Origin: Pararhodospirillum photometricum DSM 122
GTDB taxonomy: Bacteria; Pseudomonadota; Alphaproteobacteria; Rhodospirillales; Rhodospirillaceae
DNA length: 25,756 nucleotides
Direction: 5' to 3'
Assembly (NCBI RefSeq): GCF_000284415.1
Contig: NC_017059.1
Location: 616,264-642,019 of the forward strand
In this document: piece by piece, positions 8,240 to 16,620 of the stretch
Layout of the letters: each line of letters begins with the position of its first letter
Numbering within the stretch: the stretch's first letter is position 1
Program-made: the position numbers and the translations under genes
Notes under the pieces: model-generated
The model's input: the letters and a program-made list of their open reading frames with translations, nothing else
Told to the model about the DNA's origin: nothing
The model's database searches: none

Positions 8240-9553
8240 ATGGCGACACGGAACAAGGGAAAGTCGCAGCCTCCCCCTGCTGGCCGCGCCCAGGCTGGAG
8301 GCGGGCGCCGGGACATCAAGGCCGAGGCCGAGCGCAATCCCCAGGGCCGGCCCCTGTCGGGACGCGATCCTCGTTTTCACTCACCGGACAGCCTGGAGCG
8401 CCCCGCCCCGGCCCCAGCGCCACGCCGACGCTACCGCTGGCTGCTCACGGCCGTGCCCGCGGTGATGGCCTTGTTGATGGTCACCTATATCGGGTTCTGG
8501 ATTTATACGGCGGTGATGGCTCGCCGAGGCTTCGAGACCTGGGTGGCAGATCGCCGAGCCGAGGGCTACCAAGTTTCGTTCAGCGAACTGGCGGTTGAGG
8601 GCTTTCCCCTGCGGGTTAAAGTCCGGTTGGAGACCCCAAGCCTTACGGCCCCGGAGGCGCTGGGTGGGTGGTCGTGGTCGTCGCCCCGTGCCCAGGCCGA
8701 GATTTTTCCCCTGACCCCCTCCACCTTCACCCTGGACGCTCGGGGACCCCATGCCCTGCGCCTGCCCTTTGGCGGAACCCTGGTGCCGGTCGGCATCGGA
8801 GCGGCACAGATGACCGCCCAGATGGCTCTGGATGGTGCCGGACGCCTTGAACGCACCGAAATCACCGGCAAGGATCTGCGCATTGATGGCTTGGCCCCGG
8901 AGAGCCTGCGGATCGGCACATTCAGTTTGCGCACCCTGAACGGGGCCCTCTATGGCGACTCCCCCAAGGATGAGGTGACGGGGAGCTTGATGCTGGCGGC
9001 CACCGACATCACGCCCCCTTCGGGGCTGCGCTTGGGCCTTGCTCCCAAGATCGAGCGGGTTGGCCTTGATTTGCGGGCTTTTGGCAAACTTCCTCCCGGT
9101 CGCTGGGCCGACGCCCTGCCAGCGTGGCGGGATAACCGGGGCGGCGTTCGGGTTGATGGCTTGGCCCTGGACTGGAAGCCCTTCACCCTTCGGGCCTCGG
9201 GCTCTTTCAGCCTCGACAAGAGCCTTCAGCCCGAGGGCAGCCTGTCGGCGCAGACCGATGGTCTCTTTCCCCTGATCGAAGGCTTGGCCCGGCAGGGGTG
9301 GGTGGGGGATGCGGAGGCCGGTGTGGCCCGCTTACTGATTGCCGGGTTTGCCCGGGGCTCGACCACCTTCAACCTGCCCGTGAGTGTTCGGGGAGGCCGC
9401 CTCTTCCTTGGCACCGCCCCGCTAGCCCGAGTTCCCGCCCTGCCCTGGGGCAAAGGCGAGAAGGATCCCAACCGCATCGCCCCGGGCTTCGAGATCAACC
9501 GCGACGGCAAGCCGGTACGCCCAAACCAGCCAACCGAGGAAGACGAGCAGTAG
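8240..9553 (+). CDS. DUF2125 domain protein, membrane-anchored
   Basis: A 437-residue protein. Residues 1-65 are basic and Pro-rich. One membrane segment lies at about 67-91, and the rest is probably periplasmic. The sequence after the anchor, with RRGFETWVADRRAEGYQVSFSELAVEGFPLRVKV, fits the DUF2125 family of alphaproteobacteria: a repeating beta-rich protein with the pattern of intermembrane lipid-handling AsmA-like proteins. ATG 8240 has AGGAG 9 bases upstream; an upstream in-frame GTG at 8219 overlaps the ribosome site. A degenerate repeat copy lies just downstream. The function is not known. Confidence 0.85.
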   Translation: MATRNKGKSQPPPAGRAQAGGGRRDIKAEAERNPQGRPLSGRDPRFHSPDSLERPAPAPAPRRRYRWLLTAVPAVMALLMVTYIGFWIYTAVMARRGFETWVADRRAEGYQVSFSELAVEGFPLRVKVRLETPSLTAPEALGGWSWSSPRAQAEIFPLTPSTFTLDARGPHALRLPFGGTLVPVGIGAAQMTAQMALDGAGRLERTEITGKDLRIDGLAPESLRIGTFSLRTLNGALYGDSPKDEVTGSLMLAATDITPPSGLRLGLAPKIERVGLDLRAFGKLPPGRWADALPAWRDNRGGVRVDGLALDWKPFTLRASGSFSLDKSLQPEGSLSAQTDGLFPLIEGLARQGWVGDAEAGVARLLIAGFARGSTTFNLPVSVRGGRLFLGTAPLARVPALPWGKGEKDPNRIAPGFEINRDGKPVRPNQPTEEDEQ

Positions 9554-9571
9554 AACTGGCGCTGGACGAGA

Positions 9572-9603
9572 GAAAAGGCTGGGGAGGCACGGCCTTCCCC
9601 CCC
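9572..9603 (+). repeat. Palindromic repeat copy R2, degenerate
   Basis: AAAGGCTGGGGAGGC is kept but the right arm has become GGCCTTCCCC, with one extra base. It lies 19 bases after the DUF2125 stop codon. Confidence 0.65.
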
Positions 9604-9719
9604 TTCTTCCTTGGCGTGAGATGTCATAAAGTTTTCCCGTGCGTCAGGCGGCTTCAGGGGGCATGGTTTTTGTCCCCTCTCCGGTTTTTTCGGGGAGCGG
9701 TTCGACACGGTGAGCGATC

Positions 9720-9926
9720 ATGTCCCCCCTTTCCCACGTTTTTTCCCCATCCGCTTCTGGTCCCGATACCCTGGCAGATCTGGCCCGCCGCCTGCGGGCC
9801 CTACAGTGTGAAGACCCCGACTTGGTGCTGATGAGCCATGATCTGGCACGGGCCCTGGAGGACCATATCGCCCGGGCCCCTGTGCCCGGCCGCACCCGCT
9901 TGTCCCTGGTGGCGTGCCAACGATAA
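9720..9926 (+). CDS. Possible small protein upstream of anfA
   Basis: A 68-residue open frame with codon use like the neighbours (mostly G or C in third position) and a helical middle, DTLADLARRLRALQCEDPDL. No family is recognised. The ribosome site is weak (GAGC before the ATG). It ends two bases before the GTAC-rich control region of anfA. It may be real or may be a chance frame in leader DNA. Confidence 0.4.
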   Translation: MSPLSHVFSPSASGPDTLADLARRLRALQCEDPDLVLMSHDLARALEDHIARAPVPGRTRLSLVACQR

Positions 9927-9927
9927 A

Positions 9928-10010
9928 TGTACACAATCCGTACAAACCGCAGAAAATGTACCCCCCTGTAACATCTCCGAGGGCCAAAGCCCCGAAATTG
10001 TACATTTTCT
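9928..10010 (+). promoter_or_regulatory. GTAC-rich control region upstream of anfA
   Basis: Four GTAC cores lie within 75 bases (9929, 9940, 9958, 10000). The first two form the palindrome TGTAC-N7-GTACA (9928-9944). AGAAAATGTAC (9951-9961) and GTACATTTTCT (10000-10010) form a perfect 11-bp inverted repeat with a 38-base spacer. GTAC is rare in DNA of this composition. Related activators (VnfA/AnfA of Azotobacter) use GTAC-type sites, so this is a candidate activator region. No exact TGT-N10-ACA NifA site is present; two TGT-N11-ACA arrangements are. Confidence 0.6.
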
Positions 10011-10012
10011 TG

Positions 10013-10028
10013 TGGCCCCGCGCTTGCA
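10013..10028 (+). promoter_or_regulatory. Sigma54 promoter of anfA
   Basis: TGGCCCC...CTTGCA with GG (10014-10015) and GC (10026-10027) separated by exactly 10 bases, which is the -24/-12 geometry. The transcript would start near 10039, 46 bases before the anfA ATG. It lies directly downstream of the GTAC inverted repeats. Confidence 0.7.
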
Positions 10029-10084
10029 ATGACCCGACCTGAACGGCTCGCCCCCGGGCCCCCTTTCATGGCCGGACGCTGCGC

Positions 10085-11710
10085 ATGACCCCCGATACCC
10101 CGCTGAACACCGACTTCGATGTCAAAGATTTTGTTGACGAATTTACGCATTGTTTTACAGGAGAATGTCGTGTCAGCATTCTTCCTATTCTTGCGCAAAT
10201 CAATAAGGTCATTACCGACAGCGCCGATCTGGCCACGTTGGTGGCCATCACCCTTGATGTCATGCGCCAACGCCTGCGCATGGCCCGCGGGATCATGATG
10301 CTTTATGATCGGTCCTCGGAGACCATTTTTATCCACGAAAGCTTTGGCCTAACTGAAGAGGAAAAAGGGCGCGGAATCTACGCGCCAGGGGAGGGAATCA
10401 CAGGAAGAGTGGTTGAAACCGGCAAGGCAATCATCGTGCCGCGCCTGGGGGAGAGCACCGATTTCCTGGACCGCACCCGATCTCACACCGACAAGCGCCT
10501 GTCCAATTGCGCCTTTTTTTGCGTCCCCATTGTCCACGCCCAAAAAGTTCTGGGAACAATCTGCGCCGAGCGGGTTTACATGAACCAGCGCCTGATGCGT
10601 CAGGACGCGGAAATCCTGGGCATGCTCGCCTCGCTGATCGCGCCGGCGGTTGAGCTTTATCTGATTGAAAATGTCGATAAGGTCCGCCTGGAGAACGAAA
10701 ATCGCCGCCTCAAAAACGCCCTGCGCCAGCGCTTCAAGCCCTCCAACATCATCGGCAACGCCAAGCCGATGCAAGACGTCTACGACCTGATCCAAAAGGT
10801 GGCGGCCACCAAGGCCACGGTGCTGATCCTGGGCGAAAGCGGGGTGGGCAAGGAGTTGGTGGCAAACGCCATCCACTACAACAGCCCCAGTGCCGAGGGC
10901 CCCTTCATCAAGGCCAACTGCGCCGCCCTGCCCGAAAGCCTCGCCGAAAGCGAGCTGTTTGGTCACGAAAAGGGATCGTTCACCGGGGCCCTTGGCCTGC
11001 ACAAGGGCTATTTTGAGCAAGCTGACGGCGGCACCATCTTCCTCGATGAGGTGGGCGAACTGAGCCTGACCATGCAAGCCAAACTCCTTCGCGTTCTTCA
11101 AGAAAAAGTGTTCGAGCGCGTGGGCGGCAGCCGGCCGGTCAAGATCGACGTACGCATCATCGCCGCTACCAACCGCGACCTGGGCGAGATGGTACAAAAC
11201 GGAACGTTCCGCGAAGACCTGTTTTACCGCCTCAATGTCTTCCCCCTAACCATTCCCGCCCTGCGGGACCGGGGGACGGATGTCATCACCCTCGCCGATC
11301 ACTTCGTCACGGTGTTTGCCACCGAGAACAACAAGAGCGTCAAGCGGATCTCCACCCCGGCTCTCAACATGCTCATGAGTTATCACTGGCCCGGCAACGT
11401 CCGCGAGCTGGAAAACGTGATGGAGCGGGCGGTGATCTTAAGCGAGGGCGAGGTCATTCACGCCTATGACCTGCCCCCCTCCCTCCAGACCCCGCGCGAA
11501 AGCGGCACCGTGCTGGGCGGCACCCTGGAGGCCCGGATGCGGGCGTTGGAATACGAGATGATCGTTGAGGCGCTCAAGAACACCAATGGCAATGTGGGCG
11601 AGGCAGCGCGGGAGTTGGGACTGTCGCGTCGGATGCTGGGGGTCCGGATGGAAAAGTACACTCTGAATTACAAAACGTTTCGCATGGCGGGATTGCAGCG
11701 CAAGGCGTGA
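10085..11710 (+). CDS. anfA: AnfA, sigma54-dependent activator of the Fe-only nitrogenase
   Basis: A 541-residue NifA-family activator. Order of domains: a short N-terminal segment with Cys23-X4-Cys28 (CFTGEC), the spacing reported for the redox-sensitive cysteines of Azotobacter AnfA; a GAF domain at about 45-190; a linker helix; the AAA+ domain at about 222-455 with Walker A GESGVGKE (250-257), the sigma54-contact loop GSFTGA (297-302, Ser in place of the usual Ala) and Walker B GTIFLDE (316-322); and a C-terminal helix-turn-helix at about 503-525 ([19 protein letters not shown] spans this). It should bind upstream of anfH and open the sigma54 promoter. NifA and VnfA are the alternatives; the CX4C motif and the nearby anf operon favour AnfA. 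It has its own sigma54 promoter. Confidence 0.93.
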   Translation: MTPDTPLNTDFDVKDFVDEFTHCFTGECRVSILPILAQINKVITDSADLATLVAITLDVMRQRLRMARGIMMLYDRSSETIFIHESFGLTEEEKGRGIYAPGEGITGRVVETGKAIIVPRLGESTDFLDRTRSHTDKRLSNCAFFCVPIVHAQKVLGTICAERVYMNQRLMRQDAEILGMLASLIAPAVELYLIENVDKVRLENENRRLKNALRQRFKPSNIIGNAKPMQDVYDLIQKVAATKATVLILGESGVGKELVANAIHYNSPSAEGPFIKANCAALPESLAESELFGHEKGSFTGALGLHKGYFEQADGGTIFLDEVGELSLTMQAKLLRVLQEKVFERVGGSRPVKIDVRIIAATNRDLGEMVQNGTFREDLFYRLNVFPLTIPALRDRGTDVITLADHFVTVFATENNKSVKRISTPALNMLMSYHWPGNVRELENVMERAVILSEGEVIHAYDLPPSLQTPRESGTVLGGTLEARMRALEYEMIVEALKNTNGNVGEAARELGLSRRMLGVRMEKYTLNYKTFRMAGLQRKA

Positions 11711-11720
11711 GACAGACAAA

Positions 11721-11763
11721 AAGGGAAGGCTGGGGAGGCTGGCCGAGCCTCCCCAGACCCCTC
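11721..11763 (+). repeat. Palindromic repeat copy R3
   Basis: CTGGGGAGGCT / AGCCTCCCCAG stem with a GGCCG loop, ending GACCCCTC. It lies between convergent anfA and the large chemoreceptor gene and may act as a hairpin border for both. Confidence 0.85.
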
Positions 11764-11769
11764 GTGTCG

Positions 11770-13884
11770 TTAAGGCCCGGTGCGCGCTTGGCGACCCAGG
11801 CTGCGAATCCCCGACAGGAAGACATCAATTTCTCGGTGCAAGGCTTGGGCCTCGCGGGCCACAGCTTCGGACGCGCCGAGAACTTGGGACCCGGCTTCCC
11901 CGGTTCGGGTAGCGGCGTCGCTGACCCGCGTCACGGTCAATGAGACCTCACGGGTTCCGCTGGCGGCTTCTTGCGCGTTTCGGCTGATCTCGGCGGTGGT
12001 GGCGCTTTGCTCCTCAATCGCCGAGGCAATGGTCGTGGCGATGTCACTCAACCTGGAAATGGTGCCGCCCACCGCCCCGATGGCCTCGACCGTGCGGCTT
12101 GTTGCGCCCTCGACGGCGGCGATATGGCCGGAGATCTCGCCGGTAGCCCGTGCCGTCTGAGTGGCCAGCGCCTTGACTTCGTGGGCGACGACGGCAAAGC
12201 CCTTGCCCACGTCGCCGGCCCGTGCCGCCTCGATGGTGGCATTGAGGGCCAGCAGGTTGGTCTGGGCGGCGATATCCTGAATCAGGGCCACCACCTCGCC
12301 AATCCGCCCCACGGCCTCGGCCAAGCCCTCGACGGTGGCGGTGGTTTCACCGGCCCGATGCGAGGCCTCGCTCACAATCTGGCTCGACATCGCCATGATC
12401 CGACTGATCTCGTGGATCGACGCCGCCATCTGCTCCGCCGCCGCGGCAACGGTCTGCACGTTGGCCGAGGTCTGCTCGGCTGCCGCCGCTGAAGCCCCCG
12501 ATTGGGCCTGGGTTTGCTCGGCAATGCCGGCCATGCTTTGAGCCGTCTGCTTCATGTCGGAGGCGGCGACGTTCACAATCCCCAAAATGTCGCTGATCCG
12601 CTCGCCAAAGCCGCTCACGAGGCGCTCCACCTCGCGGGCCCGGTGCTCGCGGGCGGTGCGCTCGGCGACCTGAAGGGCTTCGAGCCGTTCGCGCTCGACG
12701 GCGTTTTCCTTGAAGGTCACCAAGGCATCGGCCAGGGCCCCCACCTCGTCTCCCCGCCCGGCAAACGGGACCGGCCCGGTCAGATCGCCCTCGGCCACGC
12801 GACGGGTGGCGGCTGCCAAGTGATGCAAGGGAGAGGAAACGCGCTGGCGCACCACCCAGATCCCCCCGACACTCAAGAGCAAGGCGACCAGCAGTTCAGC
12901 CCCCCCAAAAGCCACCTCGACTTCGCTCTCGCTGACCCAGGCGTCGGCTTGGGCGCCCAGCACCTGGAGAATGGCCGTGCCCATGCCGTCCATGGCCTCC
13001 CCGGCCTGATCGCCCAGCTTATTCATTTCGGCAGACGGCAGGGGCAAGGGGCGACCGGCTTCCAGCGCCTCAAGGCTCGTCAGGATGGCCGGAATATAGG
13101 TTTGGAAGAAAACCTGCTCGACCCGGGCCGCCGCCGCCTGTAAGGGGACCGGGGCACCGGGAGCCGCCAAACGCTCGCGCAACAAGGTCCAGGCACTGTC
13201 CAGTTGGCCCAGGGCCGTGCGCAGGTGAGCCGCTGCCTCCCCTCCCCCCTTGCCCTCGGCCATCAGGGCATCAAAGCTCACGCGCGCCGCGCCATAGGCT
13301 CCACGCGCCGCAAGGGCGATATCCTGGAAGGCGACAATCGCCTCGTAGCGCGAATCTTGCGCCCGCAAGGCCTCAAGAAAGCCCTTGCCCAGCCGAACCA
13401 GCACCGTGGCCGCATTCAGGGTTTCCTTGCTCCAGGTGGCACTCAGCTCGGCAGGCCGAGCGCCCAGCTCCTGCGCCAAGGCCGCATCTACGGGGCGGCG
13501 CAGATCGGCAACCCGATCCAAGGCGGCCCTCACCTCCGACGCCCCCAGGCCGGGGGCACACGTCAAGGCTTGACAGAACGCCTCCACATTCTGGGACACG
13601 TTGCTTGTTCCAGCCCGCAAGGCCAGCACCGGGGCCAAGACATCCGGCGACGGAGGCTGGGGGGCACGCAGCAGACGCAAGGTATGGCCCCGCTCGTTGC
13701 GCAGGGCCTGCATGGCCTTGAGAACATCGATCGATGCTCGGACCCGTTGGCGCGCTTCGGTGTTGGCGAGCAAACGACCGACATCCTTGCCAACATCGCG
13801 AAGGATAAGTCCCCCCAGGAACAGGGAAAAGCTGACCAATACCAGGGTCAAAAGAAGCGAAAGGCTCAGTTTTTTGTTGTTCAC
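11770..13884 (-). CDS. Methyl-accepting chemotaxis protein with large periplasmic helical domain
   Basis: A 704-residue transmembrane chemoreceptor. TM1 is at about 6-29 and TM2 at about 327-346. The roughly 300-residue periplasmic region between them is mostly helical, with [16 protein letters not shown] (60-75) resembling the ERG-containing helices of nitrate/nitrite-type (NIT) sensor domains. That resemblance is weak and the ligand is unknown. HAMP follows at about 348-400, and the MCP signalling coiled coil has its tip at about 530-576 ([20 protein letters not shown] lies there). The start is GTG 13884, with a strong AGGAGGT 7 bases upstream; the longer frame to 13947 reads through this site. 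Convergent with anfA. Confidence 0.93.
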   Translation of the reverse strand: MNNKKLSLSLLLTLVLVSFSLFLGGLILRDVGKDVGRLLANTEARQRVRASIDVLKAMQALRNERGHTLRLLRAPQPPSPDVLAPVLALRAGTSNVSQNVEAFCQALTCAPGLGASEVRAALDRVADLRRPVDAALAQELGARPAELSATWSKETLNAATVLVRLGKGFLEALRAQDSRYEAIVAFQDIALAARGAYGAARVSFDALMAEGKGGGEAAAHLRTALGQLDSAWTLLRERLAAPGAPVPLQAAAARVEQVFFQTYIPAILTSLEALEAGRPLPLPSAEMNKLGDQAGEAMDGMGTAILQVLGAQADAWVSESEVEVAFGGAELLVALLLSVGGIWVVRQRVSSPLHHLAAATRRVAEGDLTGPVPFAGRGDEVGALADALVTFKENAVERERLEALQVAERTAREHRAREVERLVSGFGERISDILGIVNVAASDMKQTAQSMAGIAEQTQAQSGASAAAAEQTSANVQTVAAAAEQMAASIHEISRIMAMSSQIVSEASHRAGETTATVEGLAEAVGRIGEVVALIQDIAAQTNLLALNATIEAARAGDVGKGFAVVAHEVKALATQTARATGEISGHIAAVEGATSRTVEAIGAVGGTISRLSDIATTIASAIEEQSATTAEISRNAQEAASGTREVSLTVTRVSDAATRTGEAGSQVLGASEAVAREAQALHREIDVFLSGIRSLGRQARTGP

Positions 13885-14412
13885 GATGGGACCTCCTGAG
13901 CGAGGAAGCCCCTCGCACCCTCGCTCTCCCGGACATACCGCTACCATCCAAACCGGATGTATTTACACCATAACAAAACCGTCACTCGAAGAGACAGCCC
14001 AACAAATGGGGGACTCCCCAAAAAGGCGATTTTCCCCGAGATTATTCTCCTTTTTTAGGCACCCTCCCACCTTCTTACCCCGCTGCCCTTCTCGTCGTTT
14101 TTAAAGGGCCTCTCCAAATCGGTACAAAAGGCCATCCTCTCAACGGAGGCACTCCCTTATCGCTTATATCATTTAGTATAAAGTGACGAGCACGCCACAG
14201 CCTCCCTACGAAGGCTGACAAAATGCGTTCTCACCTTGACGCACAACAGACCGCCAAGGTACTGTTATCACCAATTTATAGTAAGGTTCCTTCATCTTCA
14301 ACGACATTCAGACCTGGAACATTCTCATGGGAGGCCCGTTGTCTTTTCATCCTTTGGCGAGCCAGCACAGTTTCAAAAAATCCCCACACTCCCGTTGGGG
14401 ACGGAAAAACCC
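13885..14412. other. Intergenic region between chemoreceptor and LuxR genes
   Basis: 528 bases, clearly richer in A and T than the flanking genes. It must contain the divergent promoters of the two genes. The palindrome CATCC-AAACC-GGATG (13945-13959) is a possible operator. An A/T-rich imperfect dyad lies at about 14159-14188. A stem TCCCCA / TGGGGA (14381-14401) overlaps the putative ribosome site of the LuxR gene. Open frames here from 14223 and 14236 have codon use unlike the neighbours, and I do not consider them coding. Confidence 0.5.
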
Positions 14413-15156
14413 ATGATCTTCGAATCGAATTCTTTTGATTTGATTACCGCCCTGTCTTCATCCGCCTCCAGCGATGATGTTTTGCGTTTCACCACAGAAA
14501 TTCTATCGGCTCAGTATGGTTTTTGTGGAGCCTCTCTGATCCTCGCCCCTTATGCAAACAGCAAACGGCAGGTTATTAGTACCAGCCCTTCAGACCGGGG
14601 CGCGCCCTGGTATTCGCTGGCGGACACAGACCCGCAGGAAACCCTGAGTTGGCGCGCTATGAATACCAAGACCCTTCACCTGCTGAGGTGGGACAAGGAT
14701 GTAGCGATCCGCCATAGTAAGGATCCGCGTTGGAGGGCTTTTTACGAAGCCCTGGAAGGCCTGGGCTTCCGGCGTAACTTATCAGTGCCGATCTGGCACC
14801 CCGACCGGCGCCAGCAGATCATCGTGAATTTTTTCTCCGACCTTTCCCCCTCGGCCCACGCCGAGGTCGCCCGCCACCACGCAAACGCGCTCTTGGGGAT
14901 TGCCACGGCCATGGCCGTTCGAGTGAGCGCTCACGAGGCTCACCCCCGCCCCCTGGCGTGCCCATTGACCAAACGCGAGGTCGAGTGCCTGCTATGGCTG
15001 GCGTCGGGTCTGCGCAGCAAGGAAATCGCCCACCGACTTGGCATCAGTGAATGGACGGTCCACTATCACTTGGGCAACAGCCGCACCAAACTGGGCGCAA
15101 CGACCAACGAACAAGCCCTGTGCCTCGCGCTCCAAAAAGGCTTGATCTCCCCTTAA
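14413..15156 (+). CDS. LuxR-family transcriptional regulator, solo
   Basis: A 247-residue regulator. The N-terminal part (about 5-165) resembles the autoinducer-binding fold of quorum-sensing LuxR proteins, with DTDPQ (71-75) near the usual conserved Asp-Pro and RAMNTKTLHLLRW (81-93) in the following position. The Trp/Tyr spacing that holds acyl-homoserine lactones is not kept, so the ligand may differ. The GerE-type helix-turn-helix is clear at 184-245 (LTKREVECLLWLASGL, then KEIAHRLGISEWTVHYHLG). No luxI synthase is in the window. ATG 14413 is chosen because the family sequence starts there; the ribosome site (GGGGACGG) is unusual and lies partly in a hairpin. The gene lies between anfA and the anf operon. 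Confidence 0.85.
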   Translation: MIFESNSFDLITALSSSASSDDVLRFTTEILSAQYGFCGASLILAPYANSKRQVISTSPSDRGAPWYSLADTDPQETLSWRAMNTKTLHLLRWDKDVAIRHSKDPRWRAFYEALEGLGFRRNLSVPIWHPDRRQQIIVNFFSDLSPSAHAEVARHHANALLGIATAMAVRVSAHEAHPRPLACPLTKREVECLLWLASGLRSKEIAHRLGISEWTVHYHLGNSRTKLGATTNEQALCLALQKGLISP

Positions 15157-15166
15157 AAAAGATACG

Positions 15167-15201
15167 GGAAGGCTGGGGAGGCTTGCCTCCCCAGACCCCT
15201 C
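15167..15201 (+). repeat. Palindromic repeat copy R4 (left member of a pair)
   Basis: GGCTGGGGAGGCTTGCCTCC and CCAGACCCCTC are identical to R1 over the stem. It lies 10 bases after the LuxR stop codon. With R5 it forms a mirror pair separated by about 41 bases. Confidence 0.88.
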
Positions 15202-15242
15202 CATTCCGGGCGCTTCATTTCGAGCTTAGGGGCCAATCAAAC

Positions 15243-15279
15243 GAGGGGTCTGGGGAGGCGAGCCTCCCCAGCCTTGCCT
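15243..15279 (-). repeat. Palindromic repeat copy R5 (right member of a pair)
   Basis: The inverted form: GAGGGGTCTGGGGAGGC, then GCCTCCCCAGCCTTGCC. Together with R4 it fills the convergent gap between the LuxR gene and draT and can form one large stem with it. Confidence 0.88.
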
Positions 15280-15287
15280 TCCCCGAT

Positions 15288-16091
15288 CTAATAGAGAGAC
15301 CGTCGAGCTGCCACCAAATAGGCCCCTCCCAAAACCAAATACTCCCGCTCACTATTAAAGACGGGCTCTCGAATCAACCCGGGAAAATACAGTAGCTTGC
15401 ACGTGGGAATATCAACTTCCAGAACCCAGTCGCCAAACTCATCGGCCCGCTCGCGCGACGAGGTAAAAGAAATCACGTTGTTGAGGCGTAACACGCACCA
15501 GGGATCACGCAGCGTTCCTTCAAGCAACTGCTGCTCGCAATCGTTCGACCCGCGCCACAGGGTCACCCGGCGCGGCCCCGGATGCGCGAAACGACGCAAG
15601 CACCACTGGGCGTATTCGTATAAAAGATCGAGCTGAAAATTGATGCCGCTCGCGTGATAGCATCGGCTGGCCTTTTCCTCGAAATAAACGGCCCAGGCCT
15701 CGGACGGGAAGCCTCCCAGGGTTTCCTTATGATAGGTGGGGACCAACCCAAACCGGCTCTCGACCCACCCCTTGAGCACCGCGCCGTGCGGCGAACTGGA
15801 GTCCACGCCCCAGCCGCGCAGGAGGTCTAGGTAGGTCCGGCGCCAAGACGGCCCGTTTTGCCCTTCAAAAATAGGGCCAAACTGCACGGTCATATAATGA
15901 TCAAAGATTTCCGCCGCCTCCTCCTGAGATCCCGCCTCGTCGAGAACCCGGAACAGACCGGGGTGGGTCTCGCGGGTGCCGTGTAAGGTCAGGGCGGGGG
16001 CACGGGCGTTGAACAAGGGACTGGCCAGCAGCCAGGAGGGCACGCCAACGCTGTTGGTGGAATACCAGCGGTCGGGATCGTCATCGGTCAC
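15288..16091 (-). CDS. draT: NAD+--dinitrogen-reductase ADP-ribosyltransferase (DraT)
   Basis: A 267-residue cytoplasmic enzyme that moves ADP-ribose from NAD+ to one arginine of the nitrogenase Fe protein, switching nitrogenase off after ammonium addition or loss of energy. Recognisable DraT sequence includes STNSVGVPSWLLASPLFNAR (11-30) and AEIFDHYMTVQFGPIF (60-75). The R-S-E catalytic triad of arginine-specific transferases is visible: Arg180 in TLWRGSND, Ser/Thr at 208-211 (ISFTSS), and the E-x-E pair Glu248/Glu250 (SEREYLV). The start is GTG 16091, with GAGAGG 6 bases upstream; the frame stays open for 44 more codons only because repeats R6 and R7 are open. Same strand as and downstream of anfH-anfO; the usual partner draG is not in the window. 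Confidence 0.93.
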   Translation of the reverse strand: MTDDDPDRWYSTNSVGVPSWLLASPLFNARAPALTLHGTRETHPGLFRVLDEAGSQEEAAEIFDHYMTVQFGPIFEGQNGPSWRRTYLDLLRGWGVDSSSPHGAVLKGWVESRFGLVPTYHKETLGGFPSEAWAVYFEEKASRCYHASGINFQLDLLYEYAQWCLRRFAHPGPRRVTLWRGSNDCEQQLLEGTLRDPWCVLRLNNVISFTSSRERADEFGDWVLEVDIPTCKLLYFPGLIREPVFNSEREYLVLGGAYLVAARRSLY

Positions 16092-16110
16092 GCGGATCCT
16101 CTCGGCGAAA

Positions 16111-16147
16111 GAGAAGGCTGGGGAGGCGCGGCCTCCCCAGACCCCTC
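16111..16147 (+). repeat. Palindromic repeat copy R6 (left member of a pair)
   Basis: GAAGGCTGGGGAGGC, loop GCG, GCCTCCCCAGACCCCTC. It lies 19 bases upstream of the draT start codon, so the hairpin falls in the draT leader. Confidence 0.88.
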
Positions 16148-16177
16148 GCTTCCTGGGCGCTCCATCCACAAGGGAAG

Positions 16178-16215
16178 GTGGGGTCTGGGGAGGTCGCGCT
16201 TCCCCAGCCTTCTCT
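16178..16215 (-). repeat. Palindromic repeat copy R7 (right member of a pair)
   Basis: GGGGTCTGGGGAGGT, then GCTTCCCCAGCCTTCTC followed by TTTTT. The two arm changes (C to T on each side) convert G-C pairs towards G-T pairs. Mirror partner of R6 across about 30 bases, in the gap between the HEPN-like gene and draT. Confidence 0.85.
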
Positions 16216-16230
16216 TTTTCCACGTCCCTT

Positions 16231-16620
16231 TCAAGAGACCGGTATCAAGGCCCGGACGTCCCGGCACAGCCGCAACACCCGCACAGCATCCTCGGGCCCC
16301 GGCGTGGTGGTGCACGCCTCGTCGAGAGAACACAAGCCAAACGCCCCATCCAGCGCACGGATTTCCTCGGCCAAGGCGGCGGGCAGATCCATAACCTCCT
16401 CAACGGTCTCCAGAAGGTCGGTATAGGTGTGATTGAGAGGCATGCGACCATGAAAGGCGCACAGAGCAACTAAGGTGTGTTCCAGGGCCACCGAGCCGAC
16501 GTTAAAGACCAAACTAGGCCGTTGTCCCTGGGTGATGAACTGCTCGGCCCGGGCCTGATAGCCGCGGGCGGCTTCGTCGAGCCGATCAAAGACCTTGCGA
16601 TCTTGGGGAGTGGGGGTCAT
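16231..16620 (-). CDS. Small HEPN-like protein in the anfR position
   Basis: A 129-residue, mostly helical cytoplasmic protein. The run from RLDEAARGYQARAEQF to SVALEHTLVALCAFHG resembles the helical bundle of HEPN-type domains. Its ATG overlaps the anfO stop codon as ATGA (16617-16620), which means tight translational coupling. In Azotobacter the gene after anfO is anfR, and this gene holds that position, but I cannot confirm homology by eye. Cys54, Cys97, Cys103 and Cys119 are scattered and form no clear metal motif. The start at 16620 is chosen for the overlap; a longer frame to 16674 runs inside anfO. Probably an accessory factor for FeFe nitrogenase. Confidence 0.75.
   Translation of the reverse strand: MTPTPQDRKVFDRLDEAARGYQARAEQFITQGQRPSLVFNVGSVALEHTLVALCAFHGRMPLNHTYTDLLETVEEVMDLPAALAEEIRALDGAFGLCSLDEACTTTPGPEDAVRVLRLCRDVRALIPVS

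Noticed and set aside
9957..9973. NifA-type upstream activator site TGT-N10-ACA near anfA
   Set aside because: The spacing is 11, not 10, both here and at 9928-9944, so it does not meet the NifA rule.
9644..10336. Minus-strand 230-residue frame across the anfA start
   Set aside because: It overlaps the sigma54 promoter, the GTAC sites and the start of anfA, and its composition is that of an antisense shadow.
14157..14190. A/T-rich imperfect dyad (ATCGCTTATA ... TATAAAGTGACGA) resembling a molybdate-regulator (Mo-box) site
   Set aside because: The two halves differ by an insertion and the spacing is not that of the ModE/Mop consensus. It is upstream of the LuxR gene rather than anfA. It may only be a promoter -10 region.
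14236..14412. In-frame 59-codon extension of the LuxR gene
   Set aside because: It is rich in His, Phe and Gln with codon use unlike the gene. The family alignment starts at the ATG at 14413.
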